A stretch of 33,788 nucleotides of DNA from Porticoccaceae bacterium (GCA_017858295.1 JAFMBU010000003.1:1-33788); one strand, 5' to 3'. Shown: positions 19,044 to 30,159, counted from the stretch's first letter. Numbers and translations are program-made. The notes: generated by a model from the letters alone, not told the origin.

Positions 19044-19071
19044 GAATGATAACGATAATAGCGAGGAAGCG

Positions 19072-19713
19072 ATGAATTTTCAGCAACCCAATGCCGGGCA
19101 CATGCACGACGTTCAAGCCAGTGGTCTAGTGCCAATGGTAGTAGAGCAAACCTCACGTGGTGAGAGAGCCTACGACATTTACTCTAGACTGTTAAAAGAG
19201 CGCGTGATCTTCTTGGTTGGTCAGGTTGAAGATCATATGGCCAACTTGATTGTTGCACAGATGCTGTTCTTGGAATCTGAAAATCCCGATAAAGATATTC
19301 ACCTCTACATCAATTCCCCAGGTGGTTCTGTGACTGCTGGCATGTCGATCTACGACACCATGCAGTTTATCAAACCCAACGTCAGTACAATGTGCATAGG
19401 CCAAGCCGCAAGCATGGGTGCTTTCCTGCTCGCTGCTGGCGCAGAGGGCAAGCGCTACTGTCTACCAAACTCGCGCACTATGATTCACCAGCCAAGTGGC
19501 GGTGCTCAGGGTCAGGCAACTGATATCCATATTCAGTCTCAGGAAATCCTTAAGATAAAGGCCCGTCTCAACGACTTGATGGCCAAGCACACTGGTCAGT
19601 CGGTTGAGAAAGTCACAGAAGATACTGAGCGTGATAATTTTATGAGTGCGGAAGAATCAAAGGCCTATGGCCTGGTTGACGCCGTGCTTGATCAGCGTGA
19701 ACAGGTTAGCTAG
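19072..19713 (+). CDS. clpP: ATP-dependent Clp protease proteolytic subunit
   Basis: Track ORF starts at GTG 19039, inside hairpin 2; ATG 19072 follows GAGGAAG. ClpP motifs: [83 protein letters not shown]. Confidence 0.97.
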   Translation: MNFQQPNAGHMHDVQASGLVPMVVEQTSRGERAYDIYSRLLKERVIFLVGQVEDHMANLIVAQMLFLESENPDKDIHLYINSPGGSVTAGMSIYDTMQFIKPNVSTMCIGQAASMGAFLLAAGAEGKRYCLPNSRTMIHQPSGGAQGQATDIHIQSQEILKIKARLNDLMAKHTGQSVEKVTEDTERDNFMSAEESKAYGLVDAVLDQREQVS

Positions 19714-19778
19714 ACATTTTAGCCCTTGGATACTGAGCTTAGATGGCTGTTCTATTTTGATTTTATTGGAGGTACACA

Positions 19779-21065
19779 ATGAGCGATGATGACACTTTAG
19801 GAGAAGGCGGAAAGCTTCTCTTCTGTTCATTCTGCGGCAAGAACCAGAATGAAGTGCGACGCCTTATTGCAGGACCTTCAGTCTATATCTGCGATGAGTG
19901 TGTTGACCTCTGCAACGATATTATCTCAGAAGAGGCGGTAGTCGCCGAAGCCAGCGATGGTAACGAAGAGCTGCCAATTCCTTCCGACATCAAGGGCAAC
20001 CTCGATGCCTACGTTATCGGTCAAGAGCGTGCCAAGAGAATCCTATCCGTAGCGGTATACAACCACTACAAACGCTTACAGGTCAGCGAGTCTGGCACTG
20101 ATAACTCAGCTGTTGAGTTGGGTAAGAGTAATATCCTGCTAATCGGCCCCACAGGTAGCGGTAAAACGCTGCTGGCCGAAACCTTGGCGCGCATGTTAGA
20201 CGTTCCCTTCACAATCGCTGATGCGACCACGCTTACCGAAGCCGGTTATGTGGGTGAAGACGTAGAAAATATTATTCAGAAGTTACTGCAGAAATGCGAT
20301 TACGATGTCGACAAAGCCCAGCGCGGTATTGTCTACATTGATGAAATCGATAAGATCTCTAGAAAGTCAGACAATCCGTCAATCACCCGTGACGTATCCG
20401 GTGAAGGCGTGCAGCAAGCCCTGTTGAAACTGATTGAAGGCACGGTTGCCTCAGTTCCCCCTCAGGGTGGCCGCAAACATCCCCAGCAGGAATTCCTGCA
20501 GGTCGATACCTCCAATATCTTATTTATCTGTGGCGGCGCATTTGCCGGACTTGAAAAAGTTATTAGAGATCGCTCTGAGAAAGGCGGTATCGGGTTTAGT
20601 GCCGAGGTCAGCAGCAAAGACAGCCAGAAGTCGATCGGTGAAACACTGCTTGATGTACAGCCAAGTGACCTGATTGGTTACGGTTTGATTCCTGAGTTTA
20701 TCGGTCGCTTGCCGGTAGTGGCGACACTGCAAGAGCTGGATCGCGAGGCATTGGTTAATATTCTTGTTGAGCCAAAGAACGCGCTGTTCAAACAGTATCA
20801 AGCGCTGTTTGCCATGGAAGATGTTGAACTTGATCTGCGACCTGATGCCCTTAATGCGATTGCTGAAAAAGCCATTGAGCGAAAAACTGGCGCCCGAGGT
20901 CTGCGGTCAATTCTAGAGACCGTGTTACTCGACACTATGTACCGAGTGCCTTCAGAGACCAGTGTAGTCAAGGTTGTTGTGGATGCGGCGGTAATCAATG
21001 GCGATAATGAGCCGCTACTGGTGTATGAACAAAATGATCAAAAACAGACCGCTGATGAAGCCTAG
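19779..21065 (+). CDS. clpX: ATP-dependent Clp protease ATP-binding subunit
   Basis: 428-aa ORF: zinc-binding [33 protein letters not shown], Walker A GPTGSGKT, Walker [12 protein letters not shown]. Confidence 0.98.
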   Translation: MSDDDTLGEGGKLLFCSFCGKNQNEVRRLIAGPSVYICDECVDLCNDIISEEAVVAEASDGNEELPIPSDIKGNLDAYVIGQERAKRILSVAVYNHYKRLQVSESGTDNSAVELGKSNILLIGPTGSGKTLLAETLARMLDVPFTIADATTLTEAGYVGEDVENIIQKLLQKCDYDVDKAQRGIVYIDEIDKISRKSDNPSITRDVSGEGVQQALLKLIEGTVASVPPQGGRKHPQQEFLQVDTSNILFICGGAFAGLEKVIRDRSEKGGIGFSAEVSSKDSQKSIGETLLDVQPSDLIGYGLIPEFIGRLPVVATLQELDREALVNILVEPKNALFKQYQALFAMEDVELDLRPDALNAIAEKAIERKTGARGLRSILETVLLDTMYRVPSETSVVKVVVDAAVINGDNEPLLVYEQNDQKQTADEA

Positions 21066-21106
21066 GCATGGCTCACTGGCAGGTGAAGTGAGATGGCAGT
21101 TTTAAA

Positions 21107-21133
21107 GAAGGCGACGTTAGTCGCCTTTTTTAC
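21107..21133 (+). terminator. Rho-independent terminator after clpX
   Basis: aaGGCGAcgttagTCGCCTTTTTTacg. Confidence 0.8.
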
Positions 21134-21301
21134 GCCCCTAATATTAGCGTTCAATTGGCGTTTTAGTGAAAATTTAATTTTTCGTCAATTAAGCCAATCG
21201 CTGAGGTTGTTTTTCCTCCGCGAGTCCCAATATACAAGACTAATCTGATTATAAAATCGAATTGGAGCGCAACACCGCGCTCCCGACCAATCGAGGTATC
21301 C

Positions 21302-23716
21302 ATGGCCGCTACACCTACTGAAACTAAAGATATGATCTATCCGCTGTTGCCCTTGCGCGATGTGGTTGTCTACCCCCACATGGTCGTGCCTTTGTTTGTT
21401 GGTCGCGAGAAGTCGATTACGGCCCTAGAAGAGGCCATGGAAAGTGACAAGCAAGTCGTTTTGCTGGCTCAGCGAAACCCAGCGGATGACAATCCTGAAC
21501 TCAAAGATCTCTATTCCGTGGGCACTCTCGCGACTATTTTGCAGATGCTGAAATTGCCCGATGGTACGCTTAAGGTCCTGGTTGAGGGTGCCTCAAGGGT
21601 TAATCTGGTTGATGCAGTAGAGGGTGAAGCCTTTATGCAGACCAAGATTGAAGAGCTGCCAGACGGTGATTTAGATGATCGTGAAGCTGAGGTGTTAACT
21701 CGCTCGGCGATGTCCCTCTTTGAGCAGTATGTCAATTTAAGCAAGAAAATCCCCGCCGAAGTAATCGCCACTGTTAGTGGTATCGAAGACGCCAACCGGC
21801 TCGCTGATACCATTGCTTCCCATATGACTCTGAGTATTGAGCAGAAGCAGGATGTATTGGAAGTTGCCGATCTCACTGAGCGCTTCGAGCATCTTATGGG
21901 CTTGATGGAGTCTGAAATTGATCTTTTCCAGATTGAACAGCGGATCCGCGGCCGTGTTAAAAAGCAGATGGAAAAAAGTCAGCGCGAGTACTACCTCAAT
22001 GAGCAGATGAAAGCCATCCAAAAAGAATTGGGCGATGTAGATGAAGCCGGTTCTGAGATCGACCAACTGGAGTCAAAAGTCGAAGAGGCTGGTATGCCAA
22101 AGGCGGCCCTCGAGAAGACCAAGTCCGAACTGAGCAAGCTGAAGATGATGTCCCCCATGTCAGCGGAGGCCTCAGTCTTGCGCAACTACATCGACTGGAT
22201 GATCGGTGTACCCTGGAAAAAGCGCTCAAGAGTCAAACATAACCTGGTTGAAGCGCAGCAGACCCTTGATCAAGACCACCATGGTTTAGAAGAAGTCAAA
22301 GAGCGGATTCTCGAGTTTTTGGCGGTTCAACAGCGAGTTAAAAAGCTTAAGGGCCCGGTACTCTGTTTGGTAGGGCCTCCAGGTGTGGGTAAAACCTCCC
22401 TTGGTGAATCTATAGCCCGAGCCACAGGCAGGCAGTTTGTGCGCATGAGTCTTGGCGGAGTGCGTGACGAAGCGGAAATTCGAGGTCATCGCCGAACCTA
22501 TATTGGTTCCTTGCCAGGAAAAGTGATTCAGAAACTATCAAAAGTAAAAGTTAAGAACCCTCTGTTCTTACTTGATGAAATCGACAAGATGGGCATGGAC
22601 CAGCGCGGCGATCCGGCATCGGCACTGTTAGAAGTGTTAGATCCCGAGCAGAACCATACGTTTAATGACCATTATTTAGAGGTGGATTACGACCTCTCCG
22701 ATGTGATGTTCATCTGTACTGCCAACTCAATGAATATCCCGGGGCCACTATTGGACCGAATGGAAGTGATTCGGATTCCCGGTTACACCGAAGGGGAAAA
22801 GGTCGCCATTGCTGAGAAGTACCTGGTACCAAAGCAGCGCAAAGCCAACGGCTTAAAAGAATCTGAGCTGGAGATTACCGAAGCGGCACTGCAGGACGCC
22901 ATCAGATACTACACCCGGGAAGCCGGAGTGCGCGGACTGGATCGAGATATAGCCAAGATCTGCCGCAAAATTGTCACCGAGCACGTCCGTGATGGCGCCG
23001 CCTCAACCGACAGCGTTGGCTCTGAGCAATTAGAGTCGCTGCTGGGTGTACGTCGCTTTGACTATGGTCGCGCTGAAGCTGAAAATCAGATAGGGCAGGT
23101 GACTGGCCTAGCTTGGACTTCAGTAGGCGGTGAGCTGCTGACGATTGAGTCTGCAGCAATCCCCGGTAAAGGTCGGGTGATCAAAACGGGTTCTCTCGGT
23201 GATGTGATGCAGGAATCCATTCAAGCGGCTCTGACAGTGGTTAGAAGTCGCGCCAAGGCGCTCGGTATACGCAAGGACTTCTATCAGGAGAACGATCTTC
23301 ACATCCATGTCCCTGAAGGCGCTACGCCAAAAGACGGTCCCTCCGCCGGTGTCGGCATGTGTACGGCCCTGGTATCGGTTTTAACCGGTATTCCGGTCAA
23401 GGCTAACGTCGCCATGACTGGTGAGATAACCCTGCGCGGTCAGGTATTGAAGATTGGCGGACTCAAGGAAAAGCTTCTTGCAGCCCATCGCGGCGGTATC
23501 ACAACGGTAATCATCCCAGATGATAATGGTAGTGATTTGAAGGAGATACCGGACAATATTAAAGCTGATCTTACTATTCGTCAGGTGAAATGGATTGACG
23601 AGGTATTGGCCATTGCTTTGGAGCATAATCCAGAATCTTTAAGCGATGAAGAATTTAATCGTAGCAGCGGGCCCAAGGATAAGGACCAACAGTCCTCTAG
23701 GCCAAGCACCCACTAG
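21302..23716 (+). CDS. lon: Lon protease
   Basis: 804-aa [30 protein letters not shown]-type N-terminus, [35 protein letters not shown] (catalytic Ser). Confidence 0.98.
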   Translation: MAATPTETKDMIYPLLPLRDVVVYPHMVVPLFVGREKSITALEEAMESDKQVVLLAQRNPADDNPELKDLYSVGTLATILQMLKLPDGTLKVLVEGASRVNLVDAVEGEAFMQTKIEELPDGDLDDREAEVLTRSAMSLFEQYVNLSKKIPAEVIATVSGIEDANRLADTIASHMTLSIEQKQDVLEVADLTERFEHLMGLMESEIDLFQIEQRIRGRVKKQMEKSQREYYLNEQMKAIQKELGDVDEAGSEIDQLESKVEEAGMPKAALEKTKSELSKLKMMSPMSAEASVLRNYIDWMIGVPWKKRSRVKHNLVEAQQTLDQDHHGLEEVKERILEFLAVQQRVKKLKGPVLCLVGPPGVGKTSLGESIARATGRQFVRMSLGGVRDEAEIRGHRRTYIGSLPGKVIQKLSKVKVKNPLFLLDEIDKMGMDQRGDPASALLEVLDPEQNHTFNDHYLEVDYDLSDVMFICTANSMNIPGPLLDRMEVIRIPGYTEGEKVAIAEKYLVPKQRKANGLKESELEITEAALQDAIRYYTREAGVRGLDRDIAKICRKIVTEHVRDGAASTDSVGSEQLESLLGVRRFDYGRAEAENQIGQVTGLAWTSVGGELLTIESAAIPGKGRVIKTGSLGDVMQESIQAALTVVRSRAKALGIRKDFYQENDLHIHVPEGATPKDGPSAGVGMCTALVSVLTGIPVKANVAMTGEITLRGQVLKIGGLKEKLLAAHRGGITTVIIPDDNGSDLKEIPDNIKADLTIRQVKWIDEVLAIALEHNPESLSDEEFNRSSGPKDKDQQSSRPSTH

Positions 23717-23726
23717 ATTTAAAGAA

Positions 23727-23771
23727 AATAGCTATTTCGGGGAAAGGTGCTTGACCATCGAAATAGCTATT
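23727..23771. repeat. Perfect 13-bp inverted repeat between lon and hupB
   Basis: AATAGCTATTTCG (23727-23739), 19-nt spacer, CGAAATAGCTATT (23759-23771). Each arm contains the palindrome AATAGCTATT. Confidence 0.85.
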
Positions 23772-23882
23772 GGTATAACGTACTCACGAATGAGCTTGAG
23801 ACCAGTTGTGTAGTGAGTTTGCACCCATAGAGCCTTTCTACTTGACTTCGAAATTACTAATTCCAAAAAAAAGGGGAATACC

Positions 23883-24155
23883 GTGAATAAATCAGAACTT
23901 ATCGACGCAATCGCTGCTGGCGCAGACATTTCTAAAGCATCTGCTGGTCGCGCACTGGACTCAGCACTTGAAGCCGTAACTGGATCACTCAAGAATGGCG
24001 ACCAGGTTTCACTGGTTGGCTTTGGTACTTTTGCCGTTAAGCACCGCGCAGCTCGCGCTGGTCGCAACCCGCAGACAGGTCAAGAAATCCAGATTAAAGC
24101 AGCTAACGTGCCTAGCTTTAAAGCTGGTAAAGCGTTGAAGGACGCTGTTAACTAA
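23883..24155 (+). CDS. hupB: DNA-binding protein HU-beta
   Basis: 90-aa ORF, GTG start: [90 protein letters not shown]. Confidence 0.97.
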   Translation: MNKSELIDAIAAGADISKASAGRALDSALEAVTGSLKNGDQVSLVGFGTFAVKHRAARAGRNPQTGQEIQIKAANVPSFKAGKALKDAVN

Positions 24156-24184
24156 GATAAATCCAAAGGTTGTTTATTTGGTTG

Positions 24185-24213
24185 AAAGGCGCATCGGTGA
24201 TGCGCCTTTTTTA
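24185..24213 (+). terminator. Rho-independent terminator after hupB
   Basis: aaaGGCGCATcggtgATGCGCCTTTTTTaa. Confidence 0.88.
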
Positions 24214-24305
24214 ATACACAGCTAACCATATAAAGAGCTAACCAAAACGACCGTTAAAATTTTAATATTGAACTAATCGCATTATCAGCATTAAGGGACA
24301 GGAAA

Positions 24306-26162
24306 ATGTTAGACAGTTTTAGACACAATATGAAAGGCATTGCCTTCGGCATCGTTATTTTAATTGCCATTGTTTTCGCTTTTTCCGGTATTGGTTCACT
24401 GTCCATGTCCAGTAGTGGGGCTGATACGGCGGTCACCGTCAACGGTGAAAAGGTCACAGAGTTAAGCGTACTGCGCGCCATCAGCAGCGAGAAGCGACGT
24501 ATTCTCAGTGAAAATGAAGGCTTAGATGCCTCATTGCTCGAAGACGAGCTAATCCGTCCACAGGTAGTGGAACAACTAATTGGCCGCAGACTGCTTTCCC
24601 AGGCGGCAAAATCTGCTGGTATGGGCGTATCATCGCGCACCACCAGCAAATTACTTCTCAGCACACCGGCTTTTTTGTCAGATGATGGCCGTTTTGACCA
24701 GGACCTCTATCTCTACACCATCCGAGCTCAGGGATACACTAGCGGTACCTTCTTGGAAATGCTGAAGGACGATCTATTGATCGAGCAGTATGTCCGTGGT
24801 TTTGTCGCATCCGGCTTTGTCACTGCCAGCGAGCTGGATCTAATCGCCAGCATTACCGAACAGCAGCGCGATTACTATTATCTAACCTTGCCATTGCAGC
24901 CAGAAGTCGATGCCGTGGAATTGAGTGATGAGCAGATTGCAGCCTATTACGATGCTAACAAGCAGCGCTATCAAGCCCCTGAACAGGTTATAGTCGACTA
25001 TATCGAACTCAATCCAGAGCTTTTCAGCGCCACTCAAAACGTCGCAGAAGAGCAGGTTAGAGCACGTTACGAAGAGCAGCGTGAGAGCCTAGAATCAACC
25101 ACCTCACGTCAAGCTGCACACATTCTATTGACCCAGCCAAGCGACGAACTACTAGCTGAAATAAACGAAAAGTTAGCCGCTGGTGAGACTTTTGAGGCCC
25201 TGGCTAAAGAGTACTCAGAAGATGTTGGCTCCGCCGACTTTGGTGGCGATCTGGGTTACACCTCTGGAGATACCTTCCCCGAGTCCTTTGAAACGGCATT
25301 AGCTGCTCTTCAGACAGGCGAAGTCTCTGCGCCGGTAGAAACTGACAGTGGTACCCACCTGATCAAGCTGCTGGACATACAGGAGCAGATTGTCGACTTT
25401 GATAGCGAGCGCCCTCGAATTGAACAGGAGCTGATCGCGGAGCTCACCGATGTCTGGCTGGTTGAGAAGCTGGCCAAGCTTAAAGAGTTGAGCTACAACG
25501 CCGAGAATCTGGCTGAGATTGCCGCTGACCTAGAGTTGACGGCTGAGGTATCAGAGCCCTTTACCCGGGCCGGTGGAACAGGCATCAGTGCCGCTCCTGC
25601 GGTGCTCAAGGCAGCCTTCAGCAGTGAAGTGCTAGAAGACAGCTATGCCAGCGAAGTGTTGGAACTGGGCAATGATCGTTATGTGGTTGTGAAGCTGAAC
25701 AAGTCTATTCCAGCGCGTCAAAAAGACATCACGGAAGTACAGGATGCGGTAGTGGCCTCACTAACGGATCAATTAGCTCGCGCCAGCCTCGCGGCCCGCG
25801 GCGCCGAATTGTTAGCCAGAGTGGATGCCGGTGAAAATGTCGAAGCAGTGGCTAAAGACGAAGACTTGGATTGGCAGGTTGTTCTCGATGCCAAGCGCAG
25901 TACTGGCGGGATTAATAATGAAATCAAACGCTTTGCTTTTCAGCTTCCGGCTACGGCCACTGAAGACTTGATCGAAAGCTTTTATAGCCGCAGTGGCGAC
26001 TTTGTTGTGGTGGCCTTAACGAATGTTGAGGCGGGGGACAGCAGCAAGCTCAGCAAAGAGCAAAAGGTGAGCCTCAGTTACGCCGGTGTTTCATCTTCTG
26101 GTGGTCGTGAACTGCAGGCCGTGCAGAAATCGCTCCGTGAAGGTGCTGATATAGAGCTTTAA
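24306..26162 (+). CDS. ppiD: Peptidyl-prolyl cis-trans isomerase D (SurA N-like plus parvulin domain, membrane anchored)
   Basis: 618-aa ORF: N-terminal TM (GIAFGIVILIAIVFAFSGIGSL), one parvulin domain (RQAAHILLTQPSDELLAEINEKLAAGETFEALAKEYSEDVGSADFGGDLGY), downstream of hupB. Confidence 0.94.
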   Translation: MLDSFRHNMKGIAFGIVILIAIVFAFSGIGSLSMSSSGADTAVTVNGEKVTELSVLRAISSEKRRILSENEGLDASLLEDELIRPQVVEQLIGRRLLSQAAKSAGMGVSSRTTSKLLLSTPAFLSDDGRFDQDLYLYTIRAQGYTSGTFLEMLKDDLLIEQYVRGFVASGFVTASELDLIASITEQQRDYYYLTLPLQPEVDAVELSDEQIAAYYDANKQRYQAPEQVIVDYIELNPELFSATQNVAEEQVRARYEEQRESLESTTSRQAAHILLTQPSDELLAEINEKLAAGETFEALAKEYSEDVGSADFGGDLGYTSGDTFPESFETALAALQTGEVSAPVETDSGTHLIKLLDIQEQIVDFDSERPRIEQELIAELTDVWLVEKLAKLKELSYNAENLAEIAADLELTAEVSEPFTRAGGTGISAAPAVLKAAFSSEVLEDSYASEVLELGNDRYVVVKLNKSIPARQKDITEVQDAVVASLTDQLARASLAARGAELLARVDAGENVEAVAKDEDLDWQVVLDAKRSTGGINNEIKRFAFQLPATATEDLIESFYSRSGDFVVVALTNVEAGDSSKLSKEQKVSLSYAGVSSSGGRELQAVQKSLREGADIEL

Positions 26163-26242
26163 ATTAAGGCGCTTTTAATAAAAGAGCTTTGAATTAAACT
26201 GCTCTGAGATAAAGAGCCCTGAGTAAAGAGCTCTGAGCTAAA
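26154..26242. repeat. Degenerate tandem repeat beginning at the ppiD stop codon
   Basis: GAGCTTTAAATTAAGGC ... GAGCTTTGAATTAAACT, GCTCTGAGATAAA, GAGCCCTGAGTAAA, GAGCTCTGAGCTAAA; core GAGCyyTgAnnTAAA. Confidence 0.65.
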
Positions 26243-26256
26243 CAGTAATTTATCCT

Positions 26257-26282
26257 TGCGGGTGGCTTTCTGGTTACCCGCA
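26257..26282. terminator. Weak candidate terminator hairpin between convergent ppiD and mltD
   Basis: TGCGGGT-ggctttctggtt-ACCCGCA, 7-bp stem, no T-tract on either strand. Confidence 0.35.
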
Positions 26283-26324
26283 GTAGTTAAAATCCCAGCA
26301 CACCGTGACACCGCTGCCGGCGAT

Positions 26325-27923
26325 TTAGATTTTCAGTGCGTTGATAAACAGAGTTAGGCGCTGACCAGGCTGCAGCAGAGCGCTGCGGCCAATCTTATTC
26401 CATCGTGTAATATCTGAAATCGCAACATCAAAGCGGCTCGCAATTAGTGACAGAGAATCACCGCGCCTTACCCGGTAAGAGAGCTTGCGAACATACTCCG
26501 ACTTCACCTCAGCAGTCTTGCTGCCCACCACTAATCGATCATTCAGTTGCAACGTATTACTGGATAGCTTGTTGGTCTCGCGCAGACGTTTAATACTGGT
26601 ATTAAATTTCTTCGCAATAGACCAGAGTGAATCGCCGCTGCGCACAGTGTAGTAATTGGGCTCTTGAGCACCGGTTTTGACGCTGGTTAAATAATTGCCA
26701 GAGCTACCGCTGTGAGGGATCAGTAACACCTGATTAATTTGCAGTCGGTCAGTTACAAGGTTGTTGCGCTCACGCAACCATGCCGTGGGTATATCAAAAC
26801 GGGCGGCAATTTCCGAAAGTGTATCGCCGTTGGCGACAGAGTACTCGGTGTGAGGCACCCAGGTTTTAGGGTCAGTCGTGGCCAGCATATCCCGCAAGGG
26901 CTGTGCTGTGCCCACAGGCAGTAACAGGTTGTGAGTGCTCTGCGGTGGCGTCAGGGCGCGACGGAAGGCTGGATTAAGCCTAGTGAAGTCGGCTAGCTCA
27001 ATACCGCTAAGCTCAACTACACTGCCCAAATCAATCTGAGACTTAATCTCGACTATTTCAAAGTAGGGTTGGTTGGCTATTGCAGGCAGCTCGATAGCGT
27101 ATTTTTCGGGATCGCGAATCAATGTCGCCAGAGCCAGTAACTGTGGCACATAGTTACGAGTTTCTCGGGGCAGCTTAATCGACCAAAAATCGGTACCTTT
27201 GTCAGCTTTGCGGTTGCGTCTGATCGACTTACTCACATAGCCCTGGCCGGAGTTATAAGCTGCCAGGGCCAGCAGCCAATCACCGTCAAAACGTCTGTGC
27301 AGCTTACTCAAGTAAGTGATTGCCGCGTCTGTGGAATCTATAACGTCGCGGCGCCCGTCATACCAGCGATCGCGACGCAGCCCCAGCGACTCTCCGGTTG
27401 ACGGAATAAACTGCCAGAGTCCAACCGCATGGCTGTGTGAATAGGCCAGGGGATCATAGGTGCTCTCAACGATGGGCAGCAGTGCGAGCTCTAGGGGCAG
27501 GCCAGCCTCAGCCAGCTGCTCGGTAACATAGAAAATAAACGGTTCGGCACGGCCAAAAACGGTTTTTAAATAACTCGGATTACGCAGATACCAATCGCGC
27601 TGCTTAGTTACGCTTGCCGGCATGCTCTCTGGTGTCAAGGCAAAACCGTCCCGCAGTCGTTGCCATAGGTCAGTTGGGAGAGCCGCAGCTGTTTCAGGCG
27701 CCTGGGCTAACTCAGAAGCCAGAGAAGCCTCATCCATTAACGGTGTCTTATCTAATTCGGTTTGGTTATCTGCATCCAGTGCCATGATCGCATTAGTCTG
27801 CTCTTGAACGATCGCAGCAGCAGAATCTTGCTCGGATAGCTGCGCACAGCTGGCCGTAGCTAATGTTATGCACAGGGGCAGTAACAGGCGCTTGGAGAGG
27901 GCTTTTGGGACTGCAGATAACAA
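26325..27923 (-). CDS. mltD: Membrane-bound lytic murein transglycosylase D with three LysM repeats
   Basis: 532-aa ORF: lipobox-like TASC, SLT domain (LALLPIVESTYDPLAYSHSHAVGLWQFIPSTGESLGL, LALAAYNSGQGYV), LysM repeats (YSVANGDTLSEIAARFDI, YYTVRSGDSLWSIAKKFNT, YRVRRGDSLSLIASRFDV). Confidence 0.95.
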   Translation of the reverse strand: MLSAVPKALSKRLLLPLCITLATASCAQLSEQDSAAAIVQEQTNAIMALDADNQTELDKTPLMDEASLASELAQAPETAAALPTDLWQRLRDGFALTPESMPASVTKQRDWYLRNPSYLKTVFGRAEPFIFYVTEQLAEAGLPLELALLPIVESTYDPLAYSHSHAVGLWQFIPSTGESLGLRRDRWYDGRRDVIDSTDAAITYLSKLHRRFDGDWLLALAAYNSGQGYVSKSIRRNRKADKGTDFWSIKLPRETRNYVPQLLALATLIRDPEKYAIELPAIANQPYFEIVEIKSQIDLGSVVELSGIELADFTRLNPAFRRALTPPQSTHNLLLPVGTAQPLRDMLATTDPKTWVPHTEYSVANGDTLSEIAARFDIPTAWLRERNNLVTDRLQINQVLLIPHSGSSGNYLTSVKTGAQEPNYYTVRSGDSLWSIAKKFNTSIKRLRETNKLSSNTLQLNDRLVVGSKTAEVKSEYVRKLSYRVRRGDSLSLIASRFDVAISDITRWNKIGRSALLQPGQRLTLFINALKI

Positions 27924-28117
27924 GTTGCATACTCTTAATATTGATTTTGGGCAGGATTGTAACGATCAGGCGAAGACGAAACAATCATCCGCTTCACAGA
28001 GGGCTAAATGACAGCCTATAAATGCCCGTAACATTACGTCGGAACAGCAAATCATCCGCTGGCCTTTAGGCAACTCAGAGAACATAATATCAGCATGATA
28101 ACGAACCCCTTTTTACT

Positions 28118-28975
28118 GTGTTTCTAAAGCGCCTCCGCCGTGCCGGCGAGAATCTGCTCAATCGCCTTAAGGTGAATGATTTAGCCGAGACGTCCGAGGG
28201 CATTCGGCGGTGGTTGGGCACAGATTTTGGCCGTTATTTACTCAGTCGCGAACGGCGCATTCTGCGGCAAAAATGCTCTAACTTACCGGGCTACAGAATG
28301 TTGCGCCTGGGACTTAGCCAAGATAGCGAGACTCTCGATTGCTTTGATCATATTCATCGCTTCAGCATGCACCCGTCAGAATTCACAGCCGGCCATGCAG
28401 CCATTGCAGATTATATGGAGCTGCCACTCATGTCGGAGACTATCGACGTGGTGTTACTGCATCATGCACTGGAGTTTTCCCCCTCGCCCAAGGCAGTGCT
28501 GGCTGAGGCCGGCAGAGTGGTTATGCCCGGCGGCCATTTGATTCTCTGTATGCTTAATCCCTATGGCCCCATGGGGCTGCTTAAATTTCCTATGCAACTG
28601 CTCGCTAAACAGCCCCAGTACAATTTTCACAATCTACGCATGGGGCGGGTTATTGACTGGCTATCGCTGCTTAATTTTCATGTCGTAGAAGTTGAGCATG
28701 GCGCCTATAATCTGCCACTTAATTCTTCCGCCTGGAGTCAGGGCGACAGTCGCTGGGAACGGGCCTGTGAAAAGATTCGTTTTCCATTGGGCAATGTCAC
28801 TATGATTCATGCGGTCAAGCGAGTTCCACGGGGCACCAAGACAGCCTCAACCCTGTGGAAACGAGCGACGAACAATGGTTATCGCGCCTCAGCTGGCACT
28901 AAACAGGCGCCCCATAACAGCCATAGCCATAAAATATCTACCATTGACCCAAGGGCCAAGCATGAAAGCAGTTGA
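28118..28975 (+). CDS. Class I SAM-dependent methyltransferase, YafS-like
   Basis: 285-aa ORF (GTG start): [53 protein letters not shown]. Divergent from mltD and upstream of rnhA, the position of yafS. Confidence 0.82.
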   Translation: MFLKRLRRAGENLLNRLKVNDLAETSEGIRRWLGTDFGRYLLSRERRILRQKCSNLPGYRMLRLGLSQDSETLDCFDHIHRFSMHPSEFTAGHAAIADYMELPLMSETIDVVLLHHALEFSPSPKAVLAEAGRVVMPGGHLILCMLNPYGPMGLLKFPMQLLAKQPQYNFHNLRMGRVIDWLSLLNFHVVEVEHGAYNLPLNSSAWSQGDSRWERACEKIRFPLGNVTMIHAVKRVPRGTKTASTLWKRATNNGYRASAGTKQAPHNSHSHKISTIDPRAKHESS

Positions 28976-29393
28976 ATTATTTACCGATGGCGCCTGCCGC
29001 GGCAACCCGGGCCCAGGTGGCTGGGGCGTGTTGATGCGCTATGGCGACAAAGAGAAAACCCTCTGCGGTGGTGAAGCGGATACCACCAATAACCGCATGG
29101 AGTTGACTGCCGTTATTGAAGGTATCGCCGCCCTGAATGAGCCCTGCAAAATCGCTGTTACCTCGGATTCCACCTATGTGCTGAAAGGCATTCAGGAGTG
29201 GATGCCAGCGTGGAAAAAGCGCAACTGGAAAACCGCCAGCAAGAAGCCGGTAAAAAATGTTGATTTGTGGCAGAAACTCGATGCCGTGATTACCCAGCAT
29301 GATATTGATTGGCACTGGGTAAAAGGGCACAGTGGGCACACTGAAAATGAAATAGCTGATCAGCTAGCCAATCGCGGCATTGACGAACTTTAA
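28962..29393 (+). CDS. rnhA: Ribonuclease HI
   Basis: [100 protein letters not shown]. Track ORF extension from 28809 is spurious; 14-nt overlap with the methyltransferase gene. Confidence 0.97.
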   Translation: MKAVELFTDGACRGNPGPGGWGVLMRYGDKEKTLCGGEADTTNNRMELTAVIEGIAALNEPCKIAVTSDSTYVLKGIQEWMPAWKKRNWKTASKKPVKNVDLWQKLDAVITQHDIDWHWVKGHSGHTENEIADQLANRGIDEL

Positions 29394-29430
29394 TGACCCA
29401 ATCAACAGAATATTATAAGCAGCATAAATC

Positions 29431-30150
29431 ATGAGACAGATTGTCCTAGATACAGAGACCACCGGCCTAGAAACCTCACAGGATCACCGTATTATTGAAA
29501 TCGGCTGTGTCGAGCTAGTCGGGCGCAAGCTCACCGGCAGACATTATCATCAGTACATCAATCCTCAGCGCAAGGTGGATGCCGGCGCTATGGAAGTGCA
29601 CGGCATCAGTGATCAGTTCCTCGAGGATAAACCATTATTTGAAAGCGTCGCCCGAGAGTTCCTTGAATTTGTCGATGGCGCTGATCTAATTATTCACAAC
29701 GCCCCCTTTGATGTGGGTTTTATCAATCACGAAATTGCCAAGCTCAAAGGCGCCTATCAGGTAATTGAGAGCGGTTGCCGGATTATTGATACATTGTCCC
29801 TGGCGCGACAAAAACATCCTGGGCAAAAGAATAATCTCGACGCCCTATGTAAACGCTATGGCGTCGATAACTCACAGCGAGACCTGCACGGCGCACTCTT
29901 GGATGCTGAGATTCTCGCCGATGTCTATCTGTTGATGACTGGCGGGCAGGTGAATCTTAATATCAGCGGCCAACAGTCCTCTGATGGCGGCCAAGACAGC
30001 AGTCGCGGAGGCATCCGCCGCCTAGCCCAAGATCGCCAACCCCTGCGCGTTGTCACGGCCAGTGAGGAAGAGGTGGAACTGCACCAACAGAAGCTCGAAG
30101 CGATCAACAAAAGCAGCGGCAACTGTGTCTGGATGAATGGCGGCGACTGA
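29431..30150 (+). CDS. dnaQ: DNA polymerase III epsilon subunit
   Basis: 239-aa ORF: MRQIVLDTETTGLETSQDHRIIEIGCVEL, IIHNAPFDVGFINHEIAKL, KHPGQKNNLDALCKRYGVDNSQRDLHGALLDAEILADVYLLMTGGQ. Confidence 0.97.
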   Translation: MRQIVLDTETTGLETSQDHRIIEIGCVELVGRKLTGRHYHQYINPQRKVDAGAMEVHGISDQFLEDKPLFESVAREFLEFVDGADLIIHNAPFDVGFINHEIAKLKGAYQVIESGCRIIDTLSLARQKHPGQKNNLDALCKRYGVDNSQRDLHGALLDAEILADVYLLMTGGQVNLNISGQQSSDGGQDSSRGGIRRLAQDRQPLRVVTASEEEVELHQQKLEAINKSSGNCVWMNGGD

Positions 30151-30159
30151 TACCTATTC

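Noticed and set aside
21200-21233. Possible sigma32 promoter upstream of lon (CCCAATAT as -10)
   Set aside because: The -10 resembles CCCCATNT, but no acceptable CTTGAAA-like -35 is found at the required spacing; not supportable by eye.
28809-28961. N-terminal extension of the rnhA ORF
   Set aside because: Overlaps the methyltransferase coding sequence in another frame; RNase HI clearly begins [20 protein letters not shown] at 28962.
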